Program-made: the position numbers and the translations under genes | In this document: positions 23,701-35,192 of the stretch, one piece after another | How positions within the stretch are numbered: position 1 is the stretch's first letter | Layout: each line of letters begins with the position of its first letter | From: Hirsutella rhossiliensis | Taxonomy: Eukaryota; Ascomycota; Sordariomycetes; Hypocreales; Ophiocordycipitaceae | DNA: 64,000 nt | Assembly (NCBI RefSeq): GCF_020360975.1 | Contig: NW_025408674.1 | Location: 2,170,001-2,234,000 of the forward strand | Direction: 5' to 3' | The notes under the pieces: model-generated | The model's input: the letters and a program-made list of their open reading frames with translations, nothing else | Told to the model about the DNA's origin: nothing | Databases searched by the model: none

Positions 23701-24999
23701 TAGTATAAGTACTACTAAAAGTAGCTAGTTTAATTTAATCCCTTATCGCTTATAATAAAGGCTAGCTAACTATATAAGTAAGCTTAGTACTATAAAAAGC
23801 GCTTTATTTAAGACTTTATATTTATAGATAGTATTAGCTTTAATACTATAAACTTACTAAGTTAATCCTTAATTACTTATATATAGTAGTTATTACCTTT
23901 TATAAGTAAGAGGTTTATTATAAAGTCTATCTATATATATATATAAAACTAGTTAGGTACTAAAAGCTACTTAAGTAGCCTTTTAAGCTATACTTTCTAG
24001 ATCTTAATATAGCTATAAATATCGTAATTATAAAGAAAGTAGCGAATATAGTATTATAAAAGGGGCTAGTAAAAGTCCCTTATAAGGCTTACTACTATAC
24101 TTTACTAGCCTAAGTAGCTTATAATACTAAAGTTATATATAAGCTAAACTAGCTTCCTTTAAAGCTTATTTTACTTATTTAGCTTTAGTAGTTTATCCTT
24201 TTCCTTAGCTTTTATAGTATATAGTATACTTAGTACCTATAGTCTCCCCTATTAATATAGGTACCTTTATAGGTTAATATAATAGTTAGCTACCTATACC
24301 TTTAGCTTTAGCTTTAGATCTAAGCGTTATATACTAAACTTAATAGCGCGGTATATACTTTTATAGGTATAGTTAAGAGATAATATCTTATTTTATAAGC
24401 GTTAAAGGGCTTTATCTTAAAATACCCTTACTATATACGCCTTAAAGCTAGTCTATCCTTCCTTTTTAGACTAAGGCGGGGGTATCCCTTTAGCTATATA
24501 AAGACTATACTAAGGTTATAGGTAGGGATACTAGCTAATTAAGACGGCCTACTATAAAGGGTATATAATTTTACTAGTAAATAAAGCTATAATAAAAGTC
24601 TTAATAACGCGGGCCTATATAAATCGCTATATTATACTAATTATATCCCTTCCTTATCTTTATTAGCTACGTATTACTACTAGCCGCCCTTAGCGGCTTA
24701 TATTAACTTTATAATCTTAGCTGCTTAGCTTTAAAGCCTTAGTAAGTAATATAGGGCGAGCCTTTTAACTATTAAATATATTTATACTATAAAATAAGTA
24801 TAAATATATCCTTAGCTTAAAACTATTATCTTAAGCCGCTTACTTTACTATAAGCTATATAAAGCTCTTTTATAAAGCGCTACTACTACTTATACTATAA
24901 GGTTATTTATAGCTAGCTAGGCTATATAAGGCTTTCTTACTACTATAGCTAATATAGCCTATATCTATAGTATAGCTATATACTATAAGGCCTATAACC

Positions 25000-25345
25000 T
25001 TAGTATAGTCTTTATATAGCTAAAGGGATAAGGGGGCGCCTATTTATTAGCCTAGCGCTTTCTTTTATTAAGGAAGCTCTTATATAAGTTTATAGCGCTT
25101 CTTATAAGATAAGCTATAGGTCTTACGCTTTAATATCCGCTCTTATTAGCTAGTCTTAATCTCGCTAGGAAAGCGCGTTTAGTACTATAGAGTCCTACCT
25201 TAGCTAGTACTTAATTATAAAGTTAAAGCGTAAGAGATATTCCGCTTAGTAGGCTTACTACTTTAAGAGGTACTAGTAGGTTATAAAGTACTTAAGGTTC
25301 TTATAGTCTATAAGAACCTTAAAGCTCTTATAGCTCTAAAGCTCT
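25000..25345 (-). pseudogene. Element E RNase H relic (broken)
   Basis: On the minus strand SYKSFKVLIDYKNLKYF includes the TDHKNL block of Gypsy RNase H, read here as IDYKNL at 25285-25308, followed by a LLRFNFIIKY block. The upstream part of the domain is missing because sequence to the right of about 25345 belongs to the kinase fragment. Confidence 0.75.
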
Positions 25346-26560
25346 ACTTAGTATATTAAGATTAAACGAGATAGCTAAGCTATACGCCTTATTATTAAGA
25401 AGGTTATAAAGTATACCCCTTATATTATTAGTCGAGTAATAATATATTAGAAAGCTTATTATAAAGAAGACCCTTAGATACCGCTTATTATTAAGGACTC
25501 TTAGTAGTATATAAACCGAGATAAAAAGGGTATACTTATTAAAGAAGCGACTAAGAAAGGTATTATTAACGTTATATAATATTATTATAAGACCGTTTAT
25601 ATTTATAGTATAGATAATAACGTCTAAAGTAATATTTAAAAGGGATTAAATATTATTAAAGCTATAAATTATTAATTAAGATAAGCGATATTATAGTTAA
25701 GAGCGGGCGCGTTTAATAGGTTATATAACTAGTAAAGTAGTAGTACTAGCGTAAAGCAACCGTTTAGCGAAACTAACGCTACTCTACCGCTAAGTAAACG
25801 ATCCGGTTTAATATCTTTAGTTAAAGTAAGCGTCTAAGCCTTACTAAACTATATATACTAGTAGGTTATTCTTTATAACTATAAAAAGCTAATATATAAT
25901 ATAAACTTACCTATAGCGCTACTTACTACCTTAGAAGGCTATATAAAAAGTTATAAATCCTTATATAAAGTAGGTTTTCTTTATAAAGATATCTTTATTA
26001 ATAACCTTATAATAAATAAGAATAACGATAACCCTTCTTAGTAATTATTTCTAATTAACCTTAACCTTATAATTAAAGAATTATAGGTAAAAGTATTTAG
26101 TACTAAGGGTAAAACTAGTATAAGAGCTTTTATAGCTATTAAAGTACTTTTAAGTAAGGAATATTCTTTTATATATAACCTTAAGTTATTCTTTTAGGTA
26201 TTATTCTAAGTATATATTTACTATTATAAAGTAAATAAAAGTAAAGTTATCTTATAATTTAAGAAGTAAAACTATATTAATATAAAAGAGCTTACTAAGG
26301 CTAAACTTAGTATTATAGTATAAGAGGTAATTTTTATAAAGATAATTACTAATAACTTTATAGTATACTATAAAATACTTATTTTATTATTAAATAGGCT
26401 ATATAAGGTCGTTTTTATAATAAATAAGCTATAAAAATAAAAAGATAAAGGGCTTTATTCTTAAGTAAGGGAACTTTTATAAAATAAGTATTTATAACTT
26501 ATATATAAAGTTAGAGTATTAAACTTACTTTAACCTTAAGTATTAAGTATTAAACTTATT
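25346..26560 (+). pseudogene. Fungal-type protein kinase (FunK1) relic, N-terminally truncated
   Basis: A plus-strand frame (starts at positions congruent to 2 modulo 3) stays readable for about 400 codons, broken only by RIP-type stops. It matches my recall of the FunK1 family (fungal-specific kinase-like domain): KYTPYI with an R-x3-Y segment, then IKDS, DKKGILIKEATKKGIINV, a Ser-rich linker, and the catalytic loop GFLYKDIFINNLIIN at about 25973-26017. Next come a metal-binding block LINLNLII (26048-26078) and a GKTSIRAFIAIKVLL segment. In the family these read H-R-D-I-S-x-N-N and L-I-D-L-D, so His, Arg and both Asp are lost. FunK1 proteins are usually longer at the N-terminus; here that part is replaced by element E. 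It is a dead host-type gene copy inside repeats. Confidence 0.72.
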
Positions 26561-29523
26561 TAATAATATAAGGGTTTTTATAAGCTATTCCTAAAAAGTA
26601 TATATTACTTTATAGCTATAATTATAGCTTAGCTTTCTTATATAGTAATCTAGATTATTAATTATTATTTTAATAGTATATATAAAGCTAAATGTTTCTT
26701 CTTAAAATATAGCGCTTTTAACTAATTTAAGAAGCTTAACGTAGAGGCTACTAAAATTTATAAGAAGCGCGGGATAAGGAGTATCTTAATACGCTAAATA
26801 GTATAGTAATTCTAGTATCAATATACTAAGATTAGAGATAGTAAAAGGGTTTAGTAAGGCGTATCCCTTTATATAAGAAAAGTAAGAGAGTAAGAGCGGC
26901 GTAAGAGCTAGTAGAATATTCTAAAGAAATATTTATATAATAGTTAATTCTACCTTTATATAAATAGTAGGTTCGCCGATAAGTCTAAGTCTTTAATAGT
27001 ATAAGTTAATAATAAACTAAGCGCGCGGTTACTAGCTACTTTACTATAACTCTTAATTAGTTTACTAGTAATTATAGCTAAGTAGTTATTAATAGTTACT
27101 AATACTTATTATAATCTAAATATTTAGTTACTAGTTATAAGCTATTCTTTAAATTACCGTTATTAATAGTATATAAGCTATTCGCTACTAGCCTTAAACT
27201 TATACCTAGGCGGTTACTAGTAAGTCCTAGCTCCTATCTTACTTAATTATTAATACCTTATAATATATTATTAAGCTAACTAATATATATATACTTAGGT
27301 ACTTAAATATAGCTATAATAGCTATATAGAGCCCTTAATCCTAAGCTTTAGCTAGTCCTTAAGTTAGTATACTTTCTAAGTATTACTTATAGAATCCCTT
27401 TAATTCCTTTTATAATAGAGTAAATAAGGGTTATATATTTAAGTAAGTTAAATTTCGCTTAATTAGATAATAATTAAGTAGTTAAGTATAAATATAAAGA
27501 GTAATTAAGCTCCTTATAGACTTACTAAGCTACTTATCTTTTATTACTATAATATCTATATAAGGTATTAAGCGCTTAGTTATAAAGGTATAACCGATTT
27601 AGTAATACTTATAGTCTTAGATAAAAGAAGTACTATATAATAAATAAGCGCTATAGTTAAATAAGTATTAACTTTACTATATACTTAGTTTCGGTCTTTA
27701 TATTAAAAAGTTAGATCTATATATCTCCTTTTCTTACTTAGTTTATTATAGTTTATTTATTACTAGTTCCTTAAGCTCTTAAATACTCGCTTCTTACTAT
27801 AATCCTTAACCGTTACTTATATTAATACTAATTAATCTTATATTTAATAGACTATCTAAAACTATATTATATATCGCCTATAAAGTCCTAAGGCTATACT
27901 ATATAGTTATCTTAAGTTTAAGACTATTATACGCTAACTTAATAAATATCTATTAATTAATATATATTAAAGGTCTTTCTTATCTTTAAGATATTATAAG
28001 GTATATTACTATTTACTAGCCTTTAAAACGTGCGTCTTTTAAATATAGTATAAAGTAATAAAATTATACGATTTATCTATCTTACTATTAAAGTAGCTAG
28101 AATATACTTAATTATAGGATTATATAATTAAGTCTTAAGTAAGACTTATAATTTAGTTTTATTTAGATTTATTTTATTTATAGTTTACTACTTAAGGAGC
28201 TAATACTAAATATAAATTTAATAATTATAAATAATATTTAGTTAACTAAGGAAAGTTAGCGAATATAAGGCTATTTTAAAGATAAATCTAGCTTTAATAT
28301 AGCTTACTTAACTATATATAAAGCGCCCGTATAAGTAAAAGAGAGGTACTATATAAGCCTATTACTAAGCTAATAGCCTTATTAACTCTATTTAAGAACC
28401 TTACACTATTAAATTCTCTTATTTATTCTTAATAAATATAGTAGTAAGGGGGTTATTAAGGTCTTTTAATATAGCCTTACTTTTCTACTTAAATTTAGTA
28501 TCTATATTAATATAGCTAGATCTTCCTATTTCTTTTTGTTATACTACCTAACTAAACTTATTTATTATAAGCTTTTTAGCTTCTTTTAATACCTACTTAC
28601 CTTAGAGATCGTTAATAGATACTTAGGTTAGCTTTTAAATAACCTTATATTTAATAGATCCGTTCTATACTTTTTATACCTCTCTTAAATATAGGAACTT
28701 ATATTCTTAACTATTATAAGTTATAATATGCTTATTTTAAAGATAGTTTAAAGTAGTAGTAGTAAGGTATAGTATAACCTTCCTCTTTTACTAGCTTTAG
28801 TATAGTTAGGTTACCCTAGACTATTTATAGATTATAATCGCTTTAAAAAGCGCTTAATACTAAGGCTTTATATAATAAAGCTTATAATTTCCGTTCTTTA
28901 TAAAAGGTTATAAGAAATATAAGCGCGTAGGTTATAGGTATAGGAACTTATATTACCTTAACGCGCTAAAACTCTATATTAATATAGCTTAGTTTATCTA
29001 CTAATAACTATTTTATACTTAGAAAAAAGATATTAAAGGCGGTTGGCGTTTATTATTAAGCTTATAGTAGGCGCTAAGGATAGCGTAAGGTATATAGTTA
29101 TCCCTTATATCTTTATCTTTAGGCCTATTAACTTAATAATAAAAGCGCTAAACTTAACGTTAGGGTTTTTATTATTAGGCTCTAAGATAGTTTAACTAGG
29201 TTTACTTATACTTCTTAAGTCGCTACTAGTACTAGAGTTATAGCTCCTTAAACTAGCTAGCGAGGGAGATAGATTTAAGGATAGGAAGTTCCCTATAACT
29301 GTTAAATAGTAAGATAAGTAACTTTAACTTAAAGAAAGCTAGTAGTAAATCTTCTTTAAAGTTATTCGGTCTATCTTTATAGTAGTTATATAGGAAATAA
29401 AGATATAAAAGAGTAGTATTTAGTAGTAAGGAAGCTAAGGAATCTATAACCTTTTTATAAATAATCTAAGCCCTTTATACCCTTAGCTATATAAGTAATA
29501 AGAAGAGGAAGATAAGGGCTAGC
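26561..29523. other. Unassigned RIPed region, 3 kb
   Basis: No family recognised. Between 26700 and 27010 the plus strand carries a charged reading (around KIYKKRGIRSIL and YIRKVRE) that could be a continuation of the kinase segment or a second small gene. From about 27500 to 29500 plus-strand frames stay readable between RIP stops but show no motif I can name, and minus-strand frames are also partly open. No LTR ends, polypurine tract or terminal inverted repeats were found. Confidence 0.4.
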
Positions 29524-30225
29524 TATTATATACTAGTCCCTTAGTATAAGGCTAGTACTTTAACTTAGCCGCTTACTTAAATCTAGTATAAGTTTAGTAA
29601 GTAATTAAATAAACTAGCTACTATATATAATTAAATATATTATATAGACTAGCTACTATACGTTATTACGCGCGTTAAATATAGACTAGCTACTAGTCTT
29701 ATAAGTTAAAGTAAGAGTAGTAATAACTATTTATATTCTTTTCTACTTACCTAAGATTTAATAGGTTCTCTATCTTCTATATATATTATAGCGAGTATAA
29801 GACCTTACTTAGGGCTTTAACTAAGTAATATCTTAACCTTATAATTATATAACGGTAGTATAGTATATTAGCGGTATTTCTTAGTATTTTCCTTAAGTAT
29901 AGGTATTTCTTTATAATTTCCCTACTATATATTTATAGTAACTTTTTAAGGAAATATTAGTATAATCCTTAAAGATCTATTATTACTTAGGAAATTATAG
30001 TATATTCCTTATATAATATATTCCTAAGGGAAATCTCTATAAAATATTTATATAATCCGCTTAGTTATTATTTCTAGGATTTCTAGGTAATTTCCTAGAG
30101 TTTACTTAGTAGCTTCTAAGTTCTTTCTTTTATAAAGAGCCTTAAAGAGTTAAGGGTAACTTCCTTAAGGGAAGCTAATATCGTTATAGGTACCTAGATT
30201 ATTAACTATAAGGTATCTTATAATA
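29524..30225 (-). repeat. LTR-like block G, copy 1 (702 bp, minus)
   Basis: Inverted copy of 43465-44170. On the minus strand it begins TATTATAAGATACC and ends TATATAATA, compatible with TG...CA LTR ends after RIP. The flanks are GCTAGC on the left and AATAC on the right, with no target duplication. The coding sequence beside it on the left is unassigned. Confidence 0.6.
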
Positions 30226-30569
30226 AATACCTAGGGTAAAAGAATTAACTAATATCTTTATTAGTTTCCTATAGTATTTAAGCGGGAGTCGCGCTAATAA
30301 GGAATTATAGTAAGGTTATATAGATTTCTAAGGTTAGTATAAGGGATAACTTATATTTAATCTAAGATATAACTTAGTATAACTAATACTAAGGGTATAA
30401 AGCTACTAAGCTAAGAGTAAAATACTACTAAAACTAAGGGTATTAAGTAGCTAAACTAAGGTAATAAATAAATAAGGCTAGGGGTATAGTATAGCTAAGC
30501 TAGGGAAAACTAATTATAACTAAGGGCGCTTTATAGCTAAGCTAGTAAAAAATAAATAGGACTAAGGAT
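30226..30569. other. Unassigned host DNA left of the first Fot1-like element
   Basis: 344 bp of RIPed sequence with short repeats of the CTAAG type. No coding motif or repeat boundary was recognised. Confidence 0.4.
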
Positions 30570-32424
30570 AAGTTAGTATACCTAGCTTCTAGCACCCCTT
30601 ACTTTTAATAGCTCCTTATATTACTATTACGTTAACTACCTACTATATCGTAACTACGTTTTCTTATATATCTCTTATATAATAATTATAAAGTATATAT
30701 TATTCGAATTAGTAATACCTTATCTTTTTAAATATACTAAAAACTAGCTCTAAGAAGTACTTAAGGCTATTAATAATAGTATACCTTAGCTCTAAGCTAG
30801 TTATAAGTAAGGTATTCTAAGAATAACCTTTTAAACGCGTCTTAAAGGAGCCCTACTTATAAAGGAGGTAAAAGAGGTATCTTAAAGGCTTAGTCGAGAG
30901 TAAGAAAAACACTTCTATAAATAGGTTCTTACCTAAGCGGCCCTTAGACTACCTCTAACGTATTATTAACTTAGGGAATCCGCTGGTTATATTATTATAG
31001 CTAGTAGAGACCCCCGCCCGCTTAGAAAATACTAGGTTTTAAGCTTTTTAGCTTAAAACCTAAAGATTAATACGATTAAAGATAAATCTCTTAATTCTAC
31101 CTATATTAATAGCGCCTCTATTAGCGGGATTAAGGAATAGTTTTAATTACTTAAGCTACTAGCTATATAAGCAATCCTACTAGAATCACGCTTTAATATA
31201 GACGAAATAAGCATCCTTAAGGGCCTTAGCTATAATAAGCTAGTGCTAGGGAGCTTAGGGAAGAAGGAGGCTATTAAGAAGCGGCTTAGATTACGTTATT
31301 AGACTATAATTATCGAATACGTCTTTATAATAGGCTAGGCTATAACCCCCCTTATAATCTTTAAGGGCTAGGACCTTTAATAGTAATAGTTCCTTAATAA
31401 ACTTGATTTTCTAAAAGATTAGGACTTCGTTACTTCCTTAAAGGGCTAGATAAGCGATTCTATTACTATTTAATAGCTTAAGTAGGTATTTATCCCTTAA
31501 ATAAAGCGCTACTTATAAAGGAACGTTCTCCTTATTATTAATAGCTATAGGAGCTATTAGACTAACGATTTTATATATAAATACTTAAAGAATCGTATTT
31601 ATCTTCTTTTTCTATTAGTATACTCCTCCTATATCCTTTAACCTCTTAATATCTTAGTTTTCTCGCCGATTAAGGCTACCTATTAATATTAACTTAAAAG
31701 AAATTATATCTTTCGACGATATAGCGCTAATTAGTAAGGCTACCTTCTTCTAAGTATATTATTAAGCTTAGTAGGCCGGTCTAACTAAAAAGAATATTAA
31801 GAGTAAGTAGTATAGGTTAGGACTATAGCTAGTTAATATAGTAAAGCCTTTACTAAGCTAGTTTATCTTACTATAGCCGTTAACGCTATTAACACCGTTA
31901 AAAAGAAAGAATTCTAGTACCCTAGCTATTTATAATGCCCTTAAAACGCTTAAACGATTATAAGAAGTCCGTCGCCTTATTATAGGGCTAGAAAACCATA
32001 GTTAAGTTAACTATACGATCCGACTACTTTTTAGTAAGGTTAGCTATAGCCTTAATAAGTAAAATTAATAGCTTATAGCCTCTTAGCTTTAAATATAGTA
32101 GCTAAAGTATTAATTATATTATCTATAGCCTTAAAAATAAAAAAAGGTCCCTTAGGACCTTAATAAGCGGTTTATATAGATTAAATAAGTTATAAAGATA
32201 AAGAAATAACTTAAGCGCACGCTTAAGCTAGCTGCCGCTACTATAGCTAATTAGAACGTAGGATTTAAAGCTCTTTATAATAGCTAGTAGCTAGAGTAGC
32301 TAGAAACACTAAATTTAATTATCGTAATATTAAAATACGGCTTTAATTACGTTTAGAATATACCTACCTTAGTACTATAAAGGGTACTAGAAGTAAAGGG
32401 TATTAAAAGCTAGGGGTACTAACT
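30570..32424 (+). mobile_element. Fot1/pogo-type DNA transposon, copy 1 (1855 bp)
   Basis: Flanked by TA on both sides (30568-30569 and 32425-32426), the target duplication of Tc1/mariner transposons. Left end AGTTAGTATACCTAGCTT and right end AAGCTAGGGGTACTAACT are imperfect inverted repeats of about 33 bp. The length of 1855 bp is what intact Fot1-like elements measure. One transposase frame fills it on the plus strand. Confidence 0.88.
30690..32110 (+). pseudogene. Fot1/pogo transposase relic (copy 1)
   Basis: Plus-strand frame with an N-terminal CENP-B-type helix-turn-helix region (GALLIKEVKEVS, EKHFYK, LRLPLTYY). The DDE domain has FNIDEISILKGLSYNKLVLGS from about 31190, LTPLIIFKG-like text, LLIINSYRSY, and LVYSSYIL-x-PLNILVFSPIKATY. 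The family pattern is NxDE, L..DGH.SH and HSSH.LQPLD. The first Asp is kept, while the second (DG to NS) and third (LD to LN) have become Asn. It would cut and paste the element. It is dead through stops and catalytic loss. Confidence 0.88.
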
Positions 32425-32426
32425 TA

Positions 32427-33336
32427 TAATAAGGCTAAACTAGTAACTAACTATTTTATACTATAAGGGTAAAGGTAAAGTAAGGAATCTCTTTCTTAGC
32501 TTCTTCCTTTATTAGTTTCTTAATATTATAGAGTAGACTTAAGAGGGCATAGGCTATAGTTACGCTACTACCCCCCTCTACTATATATAGCGTATTATAT
32601 ATACGCGATAAAAGGTAATAAATTAACTAAGCTACCTAGCTTATTAATTAACTATACTTATTAACTATCTAGGTAACGCTTAAACTCTTATACTTAAGGC
32701 CTATTAATATATTATTTAGGGTATCTTATATAATAAAGGCTTTATAGATAAGTACGCTATAAGCGTTATTTAAGGCCGGTTCTACTAAGAGTATTATAGC
32801 TAGTCTATTATAAGAGGCTAGAATTTAGTTACGGATTACTACTACTAATACTTATATAGTTAGGCCTAGGTTCTAAAACTTACCTAGGTATATATTAGTA
32901 AACTTTTAGTTTAATAAGTTAAAATAAGCTATTATATTAGCTATATAAGGGCGGGCCGGTATTAGTATATATAAGGGGCTAATATAGGCCGCTCTTTAGT
33001 ATACTATAGTAAGCTTAAGCGAGTTATTTAAGAGGTAAGTAGCGAAAGTAAACTAATAAATAAAGCTAGCGGGTACTTTAGTAAGAGCAGCGTACTAGCT
33101 AAGTAAGAGGTCGGCGTTAGCCTTCTTATAAATAGTAGTAAATAGATTTACTTAAATTACGGCCGCGTTTAGGGCTTTATAGACTAGCGCTTTTAACCTA
33201 AAGTAAATAATACCTATATAGCTATTAATATTAGCTAGGTTATTATAATATACTATAAAAGGTATAATAAGGAATAGTCTAGGTTTTCTATAGCTTAAAA
33301 CCTAATAAGGGTTAAGCTTTTATCGGACTAGTATTA
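32427..33336. other. Unassigned host DNA between the two Fot1-like elements
   Basis: 910 bp of host sequence. A minus-strand frame is readable across it and, with the Fot1-like copy 2 removed, continues into 35193-36240. No known family was recognised. A plus-strand frame is also partly open, so the coding strand is undecided. Confidence 0.4.
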
Positions 33337-35190
33337 AGTTAGCCTACCTAAAGTCTAGTATACCTTAATACCGGCACTCTCTATAATACTATCGCGTTAT
33401 TAAATATATTATATTATAACCGCGTTTTCTTATATATCTCTTACCTTATAATTATAAAATAAATACTATTTATATTAGTAATACCTTAGCTTTCTAAGTA
33501 TATTAAAAACTAGCTCTAAGAAGTACTTAAAGCTATTAAAAACGGGATACCTTAGCTTTATACTAGTTAAAAGTAAGGTATTTTAAGAGGGACCCTTTAT
33601 ATACGTCTTAAAGGGGCTCTACTTATTAAGGAGGTAAAAGAGGTATATTAAAGGCTTAGCTAAGAGTAGGAAAAATGCCTTACCGACTAGGTTCTTACTT
33701 AGGCTGCCCTTAAGCTACTTCTAACGTATTATTAGGTTAAGGAATTTACTAGCTATATCGTTAAGGCCGGCGGCGATACCTATTTACTTAGGAAGTAGTA
33801 GATTTCGGGCTTTTTAGCCCGGAACCTAGAGATTAGTACTATTAAAGGTAGATCTCTTAATTCTACTCGCGTTAAAGGTGCTTCTATAGCCTATATCGAG
33901 GAATAGTTTTAATTGCTTAAGCTACCGGCTATATAGGTAATCCTACTAAAGTCCCGCTTTAATATAGATAAAACGGGCATCCTTAAGGGCCTTAGCTCTA
34001 ATAGTTTAGTACTAAGGAGCTTAGAGAAGTAAGAGACTCTTAAAAAGTAGCTAAGATTGCGTTATTAGACTATAATAGTTAAATATATCTCTATTATAAG
34101 CTAGGCCTTAACTCCCCTTATAACTTTTAAGGGTTAAGACCTTTAATACTAATAGTTCCTTAATAAACTTAATTTTCTATAAGATTAGGACTTTATTACC
34201 TCCTTAAAGGGCTAGATAAGTAATACTATTGCTATTTAGTAGCTAAAGTAGGTTTTTATCCCTTAAATAAAGTACTATAAGTAAGGTAATACTCTTCTTA
34301 TTAATAACGGCTATAGGAGTTATTAAACTAATAGTTTTATATATAAATACTTTTAAAATAGTATATATCTTCTTTTCTTACTATTATACTCCTTATATAT
34401 CCTCTAACTACTTAATATCTTAGTTTTCTCGCCTATTAAGGCTATATACTAACGTTAACTTAAGAAAATTATATCTTTTAACGATATAGCGCTAATTAGT
34501 AAGGCTACCCTCCTTTATATCTACTATAAAGCCTAGTAAGCTAGCTTAACTAAAAAGAATATTAAGGGAGGTTAGCGTAGGTTTAGTTTATAGCTAATTA
34601 ATATAGTAAAGCCCTTATTAAGCCGCTTTATCTTACTATAGCCGTTAACGCCGTTAACGCTATTAAAAAGGAAGAATATTAGCTCCTTAGCTAATAACAA
34701 TAACCTTAAAACGCCTAAATAATTATAAGAAGTTCGCCGCCTCGTTATAGGGATAGAAAATCGCGGTTAAGTTAACCGTATAATCCGACTACTCTTTAAT
34801 AAAGTTAGCCGCGCCCTTAATAATTAAAATTAGTAGCTTATAGCTACCTAGCTTTAAATATAATAGCTTAAGTATTAATTATATTATCTATGGCCTCGAA
34901 AATAAAAAAAGGTTTTATAGGATCTTAATAGCTAGTTTATATAGATTAATTAAGTTATTAAGATAAGGTAGCGGCTTAAGTATATCCTTAAGCTAGCTAC
35001 TATTACTATAGCTAATTAAGATATAGATTTTAAAGCTCTATATAGTAGCTAGTAGCTTAAATAGCTAGAAAACACTATAATTAACTATTATAGCGTTAAA
35101 ATATAGCTTTAATTACTATTAGAATATACTTACCTTAGTATTATAGAGAGTATTAGTATTAAGGTATACCGGACTTTAGGTAGGCTAACT
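33337..35190 (+). mobile_element. Fot1/pogo-type DNA transposon, copy 2 (1854 bp)
   Basis: TA on both sides (33335-33336 and 35191-35192). Terminal inverted repeats are AGTTAGCCTACCTAAAGTC at the left and its complement GACTTTAGGTAGGCTAACT (one RIP difference) ending at 35190; the match extends to 30 bp with RIP-type mismatches. It is one base shorter than copy 1 and in the same orientation. The termini share AGTTAG with copy 1, but the inner part of the repeat differs, so the two are close subfamilies. Confidence 0.9.
33440..34750 (+). pseudogene. Fot1/pogo transposase relic (copy 2)
   Basis: Same domain order as in copy 1. At about 33958 the frame reads FNIDKTGILKGL, so the catalytic neighbour Glu has become Lys (GAA to AAA). 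The second catalytic box reads LLINNGYRSY (Asp to Asn, His to Tyr) and the third LLNILVFSPIKAIY. More stops than in copy 1. Confidence 0.85.
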
Positions 35191-35192
35191 TA

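Larger units (their letters stand above)
22451..25345 (-). mobile_element. 3' half of a second chromodomain Gypsy element (E), minus strand
   Basis: Minus-strand chromovirus relic with chromodomain (22880-23030), integrase (about 23430-24700) and RNase H (about 25000-25345). Its motifs differ from C1, F and GyA, so it is a separate family. Upstream (to the right) the reading stops inside RNase H at about 25345, where a plus-strand protein-kinase fragment begins. I could not find its reverse transcriptase, gag or LTRs with confidence. The 3' border near 22450 is a guess. Confidence 0.65.

Noticed and set aside
29524..30225. Block G as the 5' LTR of chromodomain element E
   Set aside because: Element E has no matching LTR at its 3' end near 22450, and 4 kb of unassigned and kinase-type sequence lies between block G and the readable part of E.
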